Assembly (NCBI RefSeq): GCF_000223905.1
Contig: NC_015948.1
Coordinates: 2,480,001 to 2,544,000, forward strand
Source of the DNA: Haloarcula hispanica ATCC 33960
GTDB lineage: Archaea; Halobacteriota; Halobacteria; Halobacteriales; Haloarculaceae
Direction of reading: 5' to 3'
Length of the DNA stretch: 64,000 nucleotides
The notes beneath the pieces were generated by a model. That model was not told the DNA's origin, ran no database searches, and worked only from the letters and a program-made list of their open reading frames with translations. This document shows positions 35,316 to 44,741 of the stretch, piece by piece; within the stretch, counting starts at the first letter, position 1; each line of letters begins with the position of its first letter. A program made the translations under genes and the position numbers.

Positions 35316-35984
35316 ATGGACATCGCGTTGCTTGGCGGTACTGGAGACATCGGCCAAGGTCTCGCCCTCCGCTGGGCTGACGACACCAACCACACGATCA
35401 TCATCGGCTCCCGGAAAGCCCAGAAGGCGGCGAACAAAGCGGAGGAGTACGAGACAGAACTGGCCAGCCGCGGCCACGACGACGTGGCAATCGCTGGCCT
35501 GGGTAACGAGGACGCCGCCGCCCGCGCCGACGTCGTCGTCGCCGCCGTCCCCGCCTACCACCTCACGGACACCATCGACGCCGTCGCCGACGAACTCGAC
35601 GACACCACGCTCGTGTCCCCCGCCGTCGGGATGCAACGCGACGAGGACGGCTTCCACTACAACCGCCCCGGTGCCGGCAGCGTCACGCAACTGGCCGCCA
35701 ACGCCGCCCCCGACGACACCCCCGTCGTGGGTGCCTTCCACAACCTCGCAGCCGGCCGCCTCGCCAACCTCGACGCCGATCTGGACTGGGACACCATCGT
35801 CGTCGGCGACGACACCGACGCCAAGGACACCGTCTGTGAACTCGCCGAAGGCATCGAGGGGCTGCGTGCGCTGGACGGCGGCCCGCTCGCTAACGCCGCC
35901 GAAATCGAGGGACTGACGCCGTTGCTCATCAACGTCGCCCGCCACAACGACGGTCTGCACGACCTCGGCGTGCGGTTCCAATAG
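35316..35984 (+). CDS. npdG: NADPH-dependent F420 reductase
   Basis: Transfers hydride between NADPH and coenzyme F420. The 222-residue protein has the dinucleotide motif LLGGTGDIGQG (residues 5-15), the NADP-binding SRKAQKAANKA after strand 2, and conserved PAYHLTDTI, PAVGMQRDEDGF and VGAFHNLAAG. The length is normal for Fno/NpdG. It is monocistronic, with a leaderless-type promoter. A cluster of strong hairpins follows the gene. Confidence 0.93.
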   Translation: MDIALLGGTGDIGQGLALRWADDTNHTIIIGSRKAQKAANKAEEYETELASRGHDDVAIAGLGNEDAAARADVVVAAVPAYHLTDTIDAVADELDDTTLVSPAVGMQRDEDGFHYNRPGAGSVTQLAANAAPDDTPVVGAFHNLAAGRLANLDADLDWDTIVVGDDTDAKDTVCELAEGIEGLRALDGGPLANAAEIEGLTPLLINVARHNDGLHDLGVRFQ

Positions 35985-36011
35985 TACCTTTTTACGTCAC
36001 CCCCTCTCCTC

Positions 36012-36228
36012 GCGCGCTCGCAGAGCGCGCTGTGGGGAGCGGGTTCGCAAAAATCTACGCTAAAAACGACCTTCTCGCTCCCGCTGGTCGCGAGAAGTGA
36101 AACCGCTCGCCGCTGGCGAGCGGTATGCTTTACTGCACTCACTCGGCCACCGCAACGACGGCGCTACTGCTACTCCTGTTCCAGCGGCAGCCCTGCCCTT
36201 CCCCGACGCCAGCGACGAGACGCTGGCG
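36012..36228. repeat. Cluster of four perfect hairpins after npdG
   Basis: The 330-base gap from 35985 to 36314 has no gene. It contains four perfect inverted repeats: 36012-36030 (GCGCGCTC gca GAGCGCGC), 36071-36097 (CTTCTCGC/GCGAGAAG, loop 11), 36102-36124 (ACCGCTCGCC gct GGCGAGCGGT) and 36207-36228 (CGCCAGCG/CGCTGGCG, loop 6). Four such structures in 217 bases is far above what the rest of the window shows. They could be termination or RNA-processing signals, a non-coding RNA, or a degenerate repeat element. Confidence 0.6.
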
Positions 36229-36314
36229 CGGCCCGCGGCTGGTCGCGCAGTTGGTTATCAAATACCTCAAGATAGGCGTCAACTACTTGCGTACTCTATC
36301 CCTGATAGCAAAGA

Positions 36315-37067
36315 ATGGAGACGGAAGACTCGCTCTCAATACTCCATGTCGACGATGACGCGGCGTTGGGAGCCCTCGTCGAAACGTATCTCGAACGAGA
36401 AGACAGCGGCCTTGACTGTACTGTCACGACGGAGACGAATCCCAAGAACGCTCTCACGATGATTCGGTCTTCGGAGACGAATTTCGACTGTGTCGTCAGC
36501 GATTACAGCATGCCGGAGATGAACGGCATCGACTTCCTCGAAGCCATCCGGGAGACCCACCAGAAACTGCCGGTGTTGCTGTTCTCCGGGGAGGAGACCG
36601 GCGACGTCGCCGCCGAGATCATCCAGGCCGGCGTCACCGACTACCTCAAGAAGTCCGTCGGGACGGACCAGTACACGTCGCTCATCCGCCGGGTCGAACA
36701 CGCCGTCGACTCGGACGGCAGCTTCGAGACGGGCAGCGAAGTCAAACTCAGCGGTGTCGGCGTTATCGGCTCGGACGAACGCTTCGAGCGAGTCGACGAG
36801 ACCTACGCCTCGTTTTACGGCTACGAGTCGGAGGAACTCGTCGGCAAGCACTGGTCGGAACTCCACCCGAGCAACGAGGTCCAGCACATCAGAACGCACG
36901 TCATCCCCGTCGTCCAACGCGGCGGGAAGTGGACCGGCCAGAGCAAAGGGCTGCGGGCCGACGAAACCACCTTCACCGAATCGAAGATGGTGACGGCACT
37001 CGACGGCGGCCGAATGCTCATCGCCGTCGACGAAATCGACGATTCGGGGCTGGCCGAACGGGAGTGA
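36315..37067 (+). CDS. Response regulator with REC and PAS domains
   Basis: A 250-residue signalling protein. The receiver domain (1-125) has the acid pocket HVDDD, the phospho-acceptor Asp63 (VVSDYSMPEMNG) and Lys near 109 (DYLKKSVGTD). A PAS domain (about 140-245) has FERVDETYASFYGYESEELVGKHW. No histidine kinase or DNA-binding output domain follows, so it probably acts through protein partners, a common haloarchaeal REC-PAS type. No kinase gene is adjacent. Starts at ATG 36315, downstream of the hairpin cluster. Confidence 0.9.
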   Translation: METEDSLSILHVDDDAALGALVETYLEREDSGLDCTVTTETNPKNALTMIRSSETNFDCVVSDYSMPEMNGIDFLEAIRETHQKLPVLLFSGEETGDVAAEIIQAGVTDYLKKSVGTDQYTSLIRRVEHAVDSDGSFETGSEVKLSGVGVIGSDERFERVDETYASFYGYESEELVGKHWSELHPSNEVQHIRTHVIPVVQRGGKWTGQSKGLRADETTFTESKMVTALDGGRMLIAVDEIDDSGLAERE

Positions 37068-37115
37068 GCTAGCGGTCGCTATCGGCTGACGTGACGAACC
37101 GCAAAAACGACTGCG

Positions 37116-37382
37116 TTACGCCGAGGCCTGCTGCAGCGCGTCGTCGATGTCGTCGGCCTGCGTGACGCCGACGAAGCGCTCGACGATGCCGTCGTCGTTC
37201 TCGATGATGAGCGTCGGGAGGGAGCGCACCTGGTACTCGTTGGCAACGTCCTGTTCCTCGTCGACGTTGATCTTCTCGAACTCGACGTCCGTCCAGTCCT
37301 CCTCGAGGTCTTCGAGGATCGGGTCCTGCGTTTTGCAAGGGCCGCACCAGTCCGCGTAGAAGTCCTTCAGTGTAACCGTCAT
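37116..37382 (-). CDS. trxA: Thioredoxin
   Basis: An 88-residue thioredoxin-fold protein with the active site WCGPC at residues 12-16, cis-Pro region RSLPTLI and the usual FYADWCGPCK strand. The length is short (about 105 is common) because it begins directly at the first core strand. It is a dithiol-disulfide exchange protein of the cytosol. It is convergent with the response regulator and divergent from the Sec61 beta gene. Confidence 0.93.
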   Translation of the reverse strand: MTVTLKDFYADWCGPCKTQDPILEDLEEDWTDVEFEKINVDEEQDVANEYQVRSLPTLIIENDDGIVERFVGVTQADDIDDALQQASA

Positions 37383-37497
37383 AGTACTCTGTTCGTGTTA
37401 GCCCGCGGTATCTGATAAGGGTTATCCATGTGTACCGGAGGCACGCAATCGCGGGCGACCCGAAAGGCTTAGTGTTGGTGATACACCACCCTGAAGT

Positions 37498-37659
37498 ATG
37501 AGTGGCAGCGACGGCGGCGGACTGATGTCCAGTGCGGGACTGGTCCGATATTTCGACGCCGAAGACCAGAACACGATCCGTATCGACCCTCGAACAATCG
37601 TCGCGACCGGCGTCATGTTCGGGCTGTTGATGCTCGTGCTGAACGCGATGATCGTGTAG
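37498..37659 (+). CDS. Protein translocase subunit Sec61 beta (SecG analogue)
   Basis: A 53-residue tail-anchored protein: a Gly/Ser-rich start ([20 protein letters not shown]), the conserved cytosolic segment [14 protein letters not shown], and one C-terminal membrane helix ([19 protein letters not shown]). This is the archaeal Sec61 beta of the SecYE-beta protein-conducting channel. It is easily missed because it is so short. The gene is followed after 44 bases by a conserved protein and FAU-1. Confidence 0.93.
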
Positions 37660-37703
37660 GCGATTCCGCACTGTTTTCCTCTCCCCGCCACTGACTCGCG
37701 GGT

Positions 37704-38078
37704 ATGCACTTCACGCAACGCGAACAGCAGGCGCTCCGCGATGCTGGCGTTGAGCAAGCGACCATCGAAGCGGCCTCCGACGCGGTGGTCGAAGCCACCG
37801 ACGACGCGGCCGGAGAACTGGAAGCCTTCTTCGACGGCCGCGAGACGGTGTACTCCGATATGGATATCGCTCACAGTTCCAGCGAGATTCAGGAACACAC
37901 CGTCGAATACTGCGACCTGTTCACCCACGCCGACGATATCCGGGGATATCTGCGCTTCGACACTTGGGGCGTCCCGGTCGAGGGCGGACGCGTTCTGAGC
38001 GACGAGAAAGTAGAGCTCTCGCTGGGGCCGACAGTCCACGGACGGGTCCGCTTTGCCGCCGACGAGGACGCGCTATGA
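37704..38078 (+). CDS. Conserved haloarchaeal protein upstream of FAU-1
   Basis: A 124-residue acidic soluble protein. The N-terminal half is helical (FTQREQQALRDAGVEQATIEAAS) and the C-terminal half beta-rich (YLRFDTWGVPVEGGRVLSDEKVELSLGP). It has no known family that I can name with confidence. Its stop overlaps the FAU-1 start (ATGA), so a functional link to RNA processing is likely but unproven. Confidence 0.75.
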   Translation: MHFTQREQQALRDAGVEQATIEAASDAVVEATDDAAGELEAFFDGRETVYSDMDIAHSSSEIQEHTVEYCDLFTHADDIRGYLRFDTWGVPVEGGRVLSDEKVELSLGPTVHGRVRFAADEDAL

Positions 38079-39475
38079 CCGTCCGGGTCAGGGGCATCTA
38101 CGCAACGGCGCTGACCCAGTTACTGCGCGAGGCGGACCACGAGGTCGTCCAGGCATCGGGTCCTATCGAGGACCGCTTCGACGGCGAGTTCGCCGACGAG
38201 CGGGCGGCGGTCACCGTGGTGACGACGGACGACCAGCAGGGCGTCGGCGTCGTGGGGGACCGCGACGTTGCCGAAACAGTCACCGACCGCCTGACTGAAA
38301 TCGGTCGGGACACGCTCCGCTGGGACGACCCGACGCCCGAGGGCGCTATTTACGCCGGCACGGTAACGGAGACGCTGGGGAGCGGCGCTGTTGTCGACCT
38401 CGGCGACGGCGAGGGCTTTCTCCCGTACTCGTCCTCGGACGAGCGCGTCGCGACGGGCGATACCCTCCGGGTGCAGGTCGTCGAGGCGAGCGCGCCGTGG
38501 ACGAACGGCCGCCCCGTGCTGGACACCACCGTCGCGGTTCGCGGGTCGCTCCTCTCGCTCGTGCGCGGCGGGACCGCCAACAGGTCGGGGACCGGCGGCC
38601 CGGCGATGCTGGACCTCATCGCCGCAGAGCCCCGGGACGGCTGGGGCGTTTCGTGGGAATCGGTGAGCGAGGACGCGAGCTTCGACGCGCTGGCTGCGGC
38701 ACTCGACGCCGCCAACGACCGTTCGGCGGCCATCGATGCATCGCTCGACGGGGCCGACGCGCCCGAGGACTGCGCGCCGACCCGTTACGACGAGGGACGT
38801 TCGACGACGTGGCTGTGGTTCGGCCGCGAGAGCCGGTTCGCGCTCGACGAGGTCCGCCGCGAGGTGACGGCGACGATGCCGGGCCACCACCGCGTGAAGG
38901 CCGGGGACCGCGCGGCCAGCGCCGCTGTGGACTACGTCGAAGCGCTGTGTGATGACCCCGAAACCGGCGAGACGGACTTCCCCTTCGCCGTAACGACCCG
39001 GCAGTTCGGCCCGCAGGTCGGCGGGTCGCTGTCGCTGGGTCACGGCAAGCCCGGCGGTCGACTCATCACGCTAGGCAATGGCGAGGTCCAGTCCGTCGAT
39101 GACGACGGGACGGTGACAATCGAACGCGAGATGAGCCCCGGCGGCACCTACGACGGCCTCGGTGTTCCGAAGGAGGCCGGCGATATCGCGGAGACGAAAG
39201 TCAAGGAAGGGCGCTGGTGGTATCCGACGGTGTACCGCGACAGCGACGGCGAGAAGAAGGGCACCTACGTCAACGTCTGTACACCCGTCGAGATATTCCC
39301 CGACACCGCCCGGTACGTGGACCTCCACGTCGACGTGGTGAAACACGCCGACGGCACCGTCGAGCGGGTCGACGACGACGAACTCGACGCGGCCGTCGAG
39401 CGGGGACACATCTCCGAACCGCTGGCCGAGCGCGCCCGGAGCGTCGCCGCCGCTGTCAAGAGCGCGCTGGAGTGA
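38075..39475 (+). CDS. FAU-1, RNase E/G-family RNA-binding protein
   Basis: A 466-residue archaeal protein related to RNase E/G. An S1-like domain (about 87-150, GAIYAGTVTETLGSGAVVDLG...FLPYSS) is followed by an RNase E/G-like part with GHHRVKAG and a C-terminal domain with VKEGRWWYPTVYRDSDGEKKG. Pyrococcus FAU-1 binds AU-rich RNA and Thermococcus FAU-1 was reported to process pre-5S rRNA. The ATG overlaps the preceding stop, so the protein is co-translated with the gene upstream. Confidence 0.88.
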   Translation: MTVRVRGIYATALTQLLREADHEVVQASGPIEDRFDGEFADERAAVTVVTTDDQQGVGVVGDRDVAETVTDRLTEIGRDTLRWDDPTPEGAIYAGTVTETLGSGAVVDLGDGEGFLPYSSSDERVATGDTLRVQVVEASAPWTNGRPVLDTTVAVRGSLLSLVRGGTANRSGTGGPAMLDLIAAEPRDGWGVSWESVSEDASFDALAAALDAANDRSAAIDASLDGADAPEDCAPTRYDEGRSTTWLWFGRESRFALDEVRREVTATMPGHHRVKAGDRAASAAVDYVEALCDDPETGETDFPFAVTTRQFGPQVGGSLSLGHGKPGGRLITLGNGEVQSVDDDGTVTIEREMSPGGTYDGLGVPKEAGDIAETKVKEGRWWYPTVYRDSDGEKKGTYVNVCTPVEIFPDTARYVDLHVDVVKHADGTVERVDDDELDAAVERGHISEPLAERARSVAAAVKSALE

Positions 39476-39500
39476 GTGAAGTCAGTCACGCGGCGCGGCG

Positions 39501-40919
39501 TCAGTCTTGCCGGCGTCGGGCGCGCCAGGCTGCCAGCCCGACCGCTGCAACCGCCGACCCGACGCCGAAGCCGGGGCCGCCGACCCCGAGGGAGGTGCCA
39601 TCAGTGCTGTTAGCGCCGCCGCCCTCGTCGCCTGTGGCCGACGGGTCCGCTGTCGGCGTCCGTATCCGCGGGTCCGGGAACGTGTACAGCCCGGGCTGGA
39701 CCTCGGTCCCCTGGCTCGCGTTCGTGCTCCCGGCGACGAAACAGCCGGCGGCGCGCTGGGCGGTCCAGAACGAGGTCGTTTCAGTGTCGCGCCACTCGAA
39801 CGCGAGTTCAGGCGCGGTCGGGTCCGTCAGGTCGTGGACCCGGACCCCGCCGTTGTACCACGCCGAGTAACAGCGGTTGTCGGTCAGTTCGAAGTTGTGT
39901 GCCGTCGTAAGGATGCCACCCGGCGATGGGTCCGAGGTCGGCGGCGGGTCGAGCGTCGACAGTAGTTCGGCGTCGGTCGGGTCGCTGATGTCGTACAGGT
40001 CGATGCCGCTGGGGCCGCCGCTGTCGTCGTCCGCGAGGTCCCATGATTCGCCGCCGACGCCCAGCAGCGACGCGTCCTCATTGACCGTCACGAAGTGGTC
40101 GTTGCCCGGCGGTTCGCTCCGCTCGGTCCCGGGGTCCTCGATGGCGGCGAGGTCTTCGGGGGAGCGCCCGCGGACCTTCGCCACCAGCGAGATATCACTC
40201 GGGTCTGATACGTCGACGACCCACGTCCCGCCGTCCCAGTACGCCAAGTAGGCCCGGTCGTCCTCCACCCAGACATCGTGCAGCGGCCAGAGACTCGTCG
40301 GCACGTCGGTCCAGGCGTCGCCGGCATCAAGCAGCGACCACTCGCCGACTTCCTCTTCGGCTTCGATATCGGCCACGAGCAAGGGGTTGCCGTCGCGGTC
40401 GTTCGCGGTCAGATAGGCGTAGCGGCCGTCAAAGTGACAGTTGTGGACCCGTGTGTCCAGTTCGAGGCCCGCGATTCGCTCCGGAGCCTGCCGGTCGCTC
40501 ACGTCGAAGACGACGAAACCGTGAGCGCCGTCGGCGGGGTGAGCGGGACCGGCGGCCAGCAGCCGTGAGCCGCTGACAGCGAGGTCCTGTACACGCTGTA
40601 TTGGCCCGTCATCGCTCTCGGCCAGCAGGTCGGTCCGTCGGCTGAGCAGTCGCGGACTGGTCGGCGTGACGAGGTCGACGAGCGCGATGCCGTCCCCCGT
40701 CGCGACGTAGGCCGTGTGTCCGTCGAGGCTGGTAACGACCTCGTACACCGTCTCCATCTCTAGCACGCCCAGCGGGTCCTCGCCAGTCGGGGTGTCGGAG
40801 GCCGCTGGCTCGGCTGTCCCATCTCCGGTCGGCATCGGATGGCCGCGGGTCGTCCCCGTAGCGAGGCCGACACCTGTGCCTGCGAGGGCGAGTCGTCGGA
40901 GGACCGTCCGGCGGCGCAT
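39501..40919 (-). CDS. Tat-exported LVIVD-repeat protein with PGF-CTERM tail
   Basis: A 472-residue surface protein. The N-terminus has twin arginines before a hydrophobic stretch (MRRRTVLRRLALAGTGVGLA), typical of Tat export. The body is a beta-propeller of LVIVD-type repeats (GIALVDLVTPTSPRLL, FVVFDVSDRQAPERIA, TWVVDVSDPSDISLV, GIDLYDISDPTDAEL, VHDLTDPTAPELAF). The C-terminus reads PGFGVGSAVAAVGLAAWRAR, a PGF-CTERM signal that archaeosortase A cuts and replaces with a lipid. Function unknown; a surface adhesion or scaffold role is inferred. Confidence 0.88.
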   Translation of the reverse strand: MRRRTVLRRLALAGTGVGLATGTTRGHPMPTGDGTAEPAASDTPTGEDPLGVLEMETVYEVVTSLDGHTAYVATGDGIALVDLVTPTSPRLLSRRTDLLAESDDGPIQRVQDLAVSGSRLLAAGPAHPADGAHGFVVFDVSDRQAPERIAGLELDTRVHNCHFDGRYAYLTANDRDGNPLLVADIEAEEEVGEWSLLDAGDAWTDVPTSLWPLHDVWVEDDRAYLAYWDGGTWVVDVSDPSDISLVAKVRGRSPEDLAAIEDPGTERSEPPGNDHFVTVNEDASLLGVGGESWDLADDDSGGPSGIDLYDISDPTDAELLSTLDPPPTSDPSPGGILTTAHNFELTDNRCYSAWYNGGVRVHDLTDPTAPELAFEWRDTETTSFWTAQRAAGCFVAGSTNASQGTEVQPGLYTFPDPRIRTPTADPSATGDEGGGANSTDGTSLGVGGPGFGVGSAVAAVGLAAWRARRRQD

Positions 40920-40964
40920 AGCCGTCCATGCGGGAGCCAGGGCAAGAAGGATTCCGGTGAGGGG

Positions 40965-41543
40965 TCAGTTCCCCTGAATCGCGTCGATAACCATCGCCGC
41001 GGCAATGATCGGCTCCTTCGGAACCGTGCTGGCGTCGTCGATAGTAATCTCGTAGCGGTCTTTCAGCGAGAACTGCCCGTCGATGTTGCCGACGTGGTTG
41101 CCGTCCTGATCGCTGATCTCGTACTTGTGGGGAATCCAGCCGCCGAACGGGACGACGTTTCGGGCGATGGTCACGAGCGCGCCCTGTGAGGTGATCTCGG
41201 CGATCTTCGCCTCGGTACTGGCGTCCCGAATCTTCCACGTATCTTGGAAGATGGAGTAGTCGTTGTCGAGGATGACGATGTCTTCGCCGGTCTTGGAATC
41301 GGTCAGGACGTAGTTGCCGGCCACGTCGATGATGCCGCCGGCCTTGACCTGGAACACCTCGTTGTCGTTTGCGTCGACGAACGGGAACTCCTCTTTCATC
41401 TTCATCATCTTCTGTTTCCCGCGGAGGACGACGTTCCCGGCGGCGTCCATGGCTTTGTACTTGTTGCGGACCAGACTCTGTTCGACTGTGTAGCTGTCGT
41501 CGGAGAGGTCGATCCCCTTGATGTCGTAGTCGCTCGTTCCCAT
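40965..41543 (-). CDS. LURP-one-related (tubby C-terminal-like) protein
   Basis: A 192-residue protein with the short repeated beta-strands of the LOR/tubby-like fold: SLVRNKYKAMDAAGNVVLRGKQ, FPFVDANDNEVFQVKAGG, GNYVLTDSKTGEDIVILDN and HVGNIDGQFSLKDRYEI. Its last helix is hydrophobic (IIAAAMVIDAI). Members are related to phospholipid scramblases and plant LURP-one, and the prokaryotic role is unknown. It is transcribed divergently from uvrA across an AT-rich 134-base gap. Confidence 0.85.
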   Translation of the reverse strand: MGTSDYDIKGIDLSDDSYTVEQSLVRNKYKAMDAAGNVVLRGKQKMMKMKEEFPFVDANDNEVFQVKAGGIIDVAGNYVLTDSKTGEDIVILDNDYSIFQDTWKIRDASTEAKIAEITSQGALVTIARNVVPFGGWIPHKYEISDQDGNHVGNIDGQFSLKDRYEITIDDASTVPKEPIIAAAMVIDAIQGN

Positions 41544-41677
41544 ACCAATCTCATATTCGATATTCGTGGTAAATCTTTCGACGTACTGTTCAAAATAAAA
41601 ACAGTCACGCGCCTGAAGTCGTCCGCCGAGGCCCGAACCGACAGGGTTTCCCCCCTGCCGGCCAAGTAAAATCCAAG

Positions 41678-44659
41678 ATGAGCAAGGATATAATCGAGGT
41701 CCGGGGGGCCGAGGAACACAACCTCAAGGACGTCGACGTGGAGATCCCCCGCGAGGAACTGACAGTCGTCACCGGGCTGTCGGGGTCGGGCAAATCCTCG
41801 CTCGCATTCGAGACGGTATACGCCGAGGGCCAGCGGCGCTACATCGAATCGCTCTCCGCCTACGCACGGAACTTCCTGGGGCAGATGGACAAGCCACAGG
41901 TCGAGAACGTCGAGGGCCTGTCACCGGCCATCTCTATCGACCAGAAGAACGCGGCCAACAACCCCCGTTCGACGGTTGGGACCGTCACCGAACTGCACGA
42001 CTACCTCCGCTTGCTGTACGCGCGCGTCGGGACGCCCCACTGTCCGGAGTGTGGCCGCGAGGTCGGGGAACAATCCGCCCAGAACATGGTCTCCCGTCTT
42101 CTCGAACTCCCCGAGGGGACCCGCGCCAAGCTGTGTGCGCCGGTCGTCCGCGACCAGAAGGGAGCCTTCGAGGACCTGTTCGACGACCTCGTGAGCGAGG
42201 GGTACAGCCGCGTCGAGGTCGACGGCGAAGAGTTCGACCTCACGATGGACCGCCCCCACCTGGACGAGAACTACGACCACACCGTCGACGTGGTCGTGGA
42301 CCGCGTGAAGATCTCGCCGGATGCCCGCTCGCGCATCACGGACTCCGTCGAGACGGCACTCGACGAGGCCGACGGGACGCTGAAGGTCATCCTTCCGGAC
42401 CCGGCGGAGGGTGCAGCCGAGACGCTGGGCGGGTCGGATGCCAGGGCGACCGGCGACCTCGCCGACGGAGACGAAGCGGACGACGGAGCCGCCGCGGGCC
42501 GCCTCGTTGTCGAACTCTCCGAGGATCTGGCCTGTACCCACTGCGGCATCGACATCTCCGAAATCGAGACGCGGTCGTTCTCGTTCAACTCACCCCATGG
42601 AGCCTGTCCGGAGTGTGAGGGGCTGGGCGAGACCAAGGAGGTCAGCGAGGACCTCGTCGTCACCGACCCGACGAAGCCGCTCAAGCACGTCTTCGAGCCC
42701 TGGAGCTACGACCGGACGTACTACTCGCGGCAACTGGACAACGTCGCCGAGCACTTCGGCGTGGAACTCTCGACACCCTTCGAGGAACTCGACGAATCCA
42801 TCCAGCGGCAGTTCCTCTACGGGACCGACAGCCGTGTCCACTTCGAGTGGCGGACCAAGAACGGCACCCGAGAGAAGACCGAGCGCTTCGAGGGCGTCAT
42901 CCCGAACCTGGAGCGGCGACACGTCGAGACAGACTCGGACCGCGCTCGCGAGCACATCGAGGAGTTCATGGCGACCACGACGTGCCCGGCCTGTGAAGGG
43001 ACGCGGCTCAAAGCCGAATCGCGGGCGGTGCTCGTCGACGGCACCTCGATCACCGAGGTAAACGAGATGTCCATCAGCGACGCGCTGGCCCACTTCGAGG
43101 GGATGGAGGAGCACCTCTCGTCCCGGGACCGGAAAATCGCCGAGGAGATTCTGAAGGAGATTCGCGCCCGCCTCGGCTTCATGACCGAGGTGGGTCTGGA
43201 CTACCTGACGCTGGACCGCGAGGCCTCGACGCTCTCTGGTGGTGAGAGTCAACGCATCCGGCTGGCCACCCAGATCGGCAGCGGCCTCGTCGGCGTCCTC
43301 TACGTCCTTGACGAACCCTCCATCGGCCTCCACCAGCGGGACAACGACCGCCTGCTGAACACGCTGGAGGAACTGCGGGACCTCGGGAACACGCTGCTGG
43401 TCGTCGAACACGACACCGAGACGATGCGCCGGGCCGACCAGATAATCGACATGGGTCCCGGCCCGGGCAAGCGCGGCGGCGAGGTCGTCGTCAACGGCCC
43501 GATGGAGGAGGTCATCGACACTGAGGCGTCGGTGACCGGGGAGTACCTCTCGGGCGAGCGGACGATTCCGGTGCCCGACAGCCGCCGCGAGGCCGACGGC
43601 GAACTCACGGTTCGGGGCGCTCGCCAGCACAACCTCGCCGACCTCGACGTGTCCATCCCGCTCGGGACGTTCACTGCCATCACGGGCGTCTCGGGGTCGG
43701 GCAAGTCCACGCTGATGCACGACGTGCTGTACAAAGGGCTGGTCCGTCGGATGAACGACACCGACGTGAACCCCGGCGAGCACGACGCCATCGACGGCCT
43801 CGACAACGTCGAGACGGTGCGGCTCATCGACCAGTCGCCCATCGGCCGCACGCCGCGGTCCAACCCGGCGACCTACACCAACGTCTTCGATCACATTCGC
43901 GAGCTGTTCGCCGAAACGAACCTGGCGAAACAGCGCGGCTACGAGAAGGGCCGGTTCTCGTTCAACGTCAAGGGCGGCCGCTGTGAGGGGTGTGGCGGCC
44001 AGGGGACGGTCACCATCGACATGAACTTCCTCTCGGACGTGACGGTCCCCTGCGAGGAGTGTGGCGGCGCGCGGTACAACGACGAGACGCTGGACGTGAC
44101 CTACAAGGGCGCGACCATCGCCGACGTGCTCGATATGACCGTCGAGGAGGCCTACGACTTCTTCGAGAGCCACGGCGGCATTCGCCGCCGGCTGGAGCTC
44201 CTGAAGGACGTGGGCCTGGACTACATGCGCCTGGGCCAGCCATCGACCACCCTCTCGGGCGGGGAGGCCCAGCGGGTGAAACTCGCCGAGGAACTCGGCA
44301 AGAAGGATTCGGGCGAAACGCTGTACCTGCTGGACGAGCCCACGACCGGGCTCCACCCCGAGGACGAGCGCAAACTCATCGACGTGCTCCACCGGCTCAC
44401 CGACGACGGCAACACCGTGGTCGTCATCGAGCACGAGCTCGACCTGGTGAAAAACGCCGACCACATCATCGACCTCGGGCCGGAGGGCGGCGAGAACGGC
44501 GGCGAACTCGTCGCCGAGGGCACCCCGGAGGACGTGGCCCGGGCCGACGCGTCCTACACCGGGCAGTACCTCCGTGACCTGCTGCCGAACGTCGACCTAG
44601 AGGGGCCGCGAGCAGACCGCGAGCTATCGGCCGAACAGCCGGCTGCGGACGACGACTGA
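41678..44659 (+). CDS. uvrA: Excinuclease ABC subunit A
   Basis: Damage-recognition ATPase of nucleotide excision repair. The 993-residue protein has two ABC modules: Walker A GLSGSGKSS near residue 35 and GVSGSGKST near residue 672, signatures LSGGESQRIRLA and LSGGEAQRVKLA, and zinc modules including CEGCGG...CEECGG. UvrA is of bacterial origin and widely held by haloarchaea for UV repair. uvrB and uvrC are not in the window. The acidic linker near residues 240-275 is a halophilic insertion. Confidence 0.97.
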   Translation: MSKDIIEVRGAEEHNLKDVDVEIPREELTVVTGLSGSGKSSLAFETVYAEGQRRYIESLSAYARNFLGQMDKPQVENVEGLSPAISIDQKNAANNPRSTVGTVTELHDYLRLLYARVGTPHCPECGREVGEQSAQNMVSRLLELPEGTRAKLCAPVVRDQKGAFEDLFDDLVSEGYSRVEVDGEEFDLTMDRPHLDENYDHTVDVVVDRVKISPDARSRITDSVETALDEADGTLKVILPDPAEGAAETLGGSDARATGDLADGDEADDGAAAGRLVVELSEDLACTHCGIDISEIETRSFSFNSPHGACPECEGLGETKEVSEDLVVTDPTKPLKHVFEPWSYDRTYYSRQLDNVAEHFGVELSTPFEELDESIQRQFLYGTDSRVHFEWRTKNGTREKTERFEGVIPNLERRHVETDSDRAREHIEEFMATTTCPACEGTRLKAESRAVLVDGTSITEVNEMSISDALAHFEGMEEHLSSRDRKIAEEILKEIRARLGFMTEVGLDYLTLDREASTLSGGESQRIRLATQIGSGLVGVLYVLDEPSIGLHQRDNDRLLNTLEELRDLGNTLLVVEHDTETMRRADQIIDMGPGPGKRGGEVVVNGPMEEVIDTEASVTGEYLSGERTIPVPDSRREADGELTVRGARQHNLADLDVSIPLGTFTAITGVSGSGKSTLMHDVLYKGLVRRMNDTDVNPGEHDAIDGLDNVETVRLIDQSPIGRTPRSNPATYTNVFDHIRELFAETNLAKQRGYEKGRFSFNVKGGRCEGCGGQGTVTIDMNFLSDVTVPCEECGGARYNDETLDVTYKGATIADVLDMTVEEAYDFFESHGGIRRRLELLKDVGLDYMRLGQPSTTLSGGEAQRVKLAEELGKKDSGETLYLLDEPTTGLHPEDERKLIDVLHRLTDDGNTVVVIEHELDLVKNADHIIDLGPEGGENGGELVAEGTPEDVARADASYTGQYLRDLLPNVDLEGPRADRELSAEQPAADDD

Positions 44660-44741
44660 GGAAGTCGGTATGCTGAAAGCAGGCAATAGCTGAAACGGCC
44701 ACCAACGTTTTTGACAGTAGGGAAACCTGATATAGCCAGCT

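Noticed and set aside
42590-44464. A 624-codon open frame antisense to uvrA
   Set aside because: It covers the second half of a complete uvrA gene and has no domain or start signal of its own.
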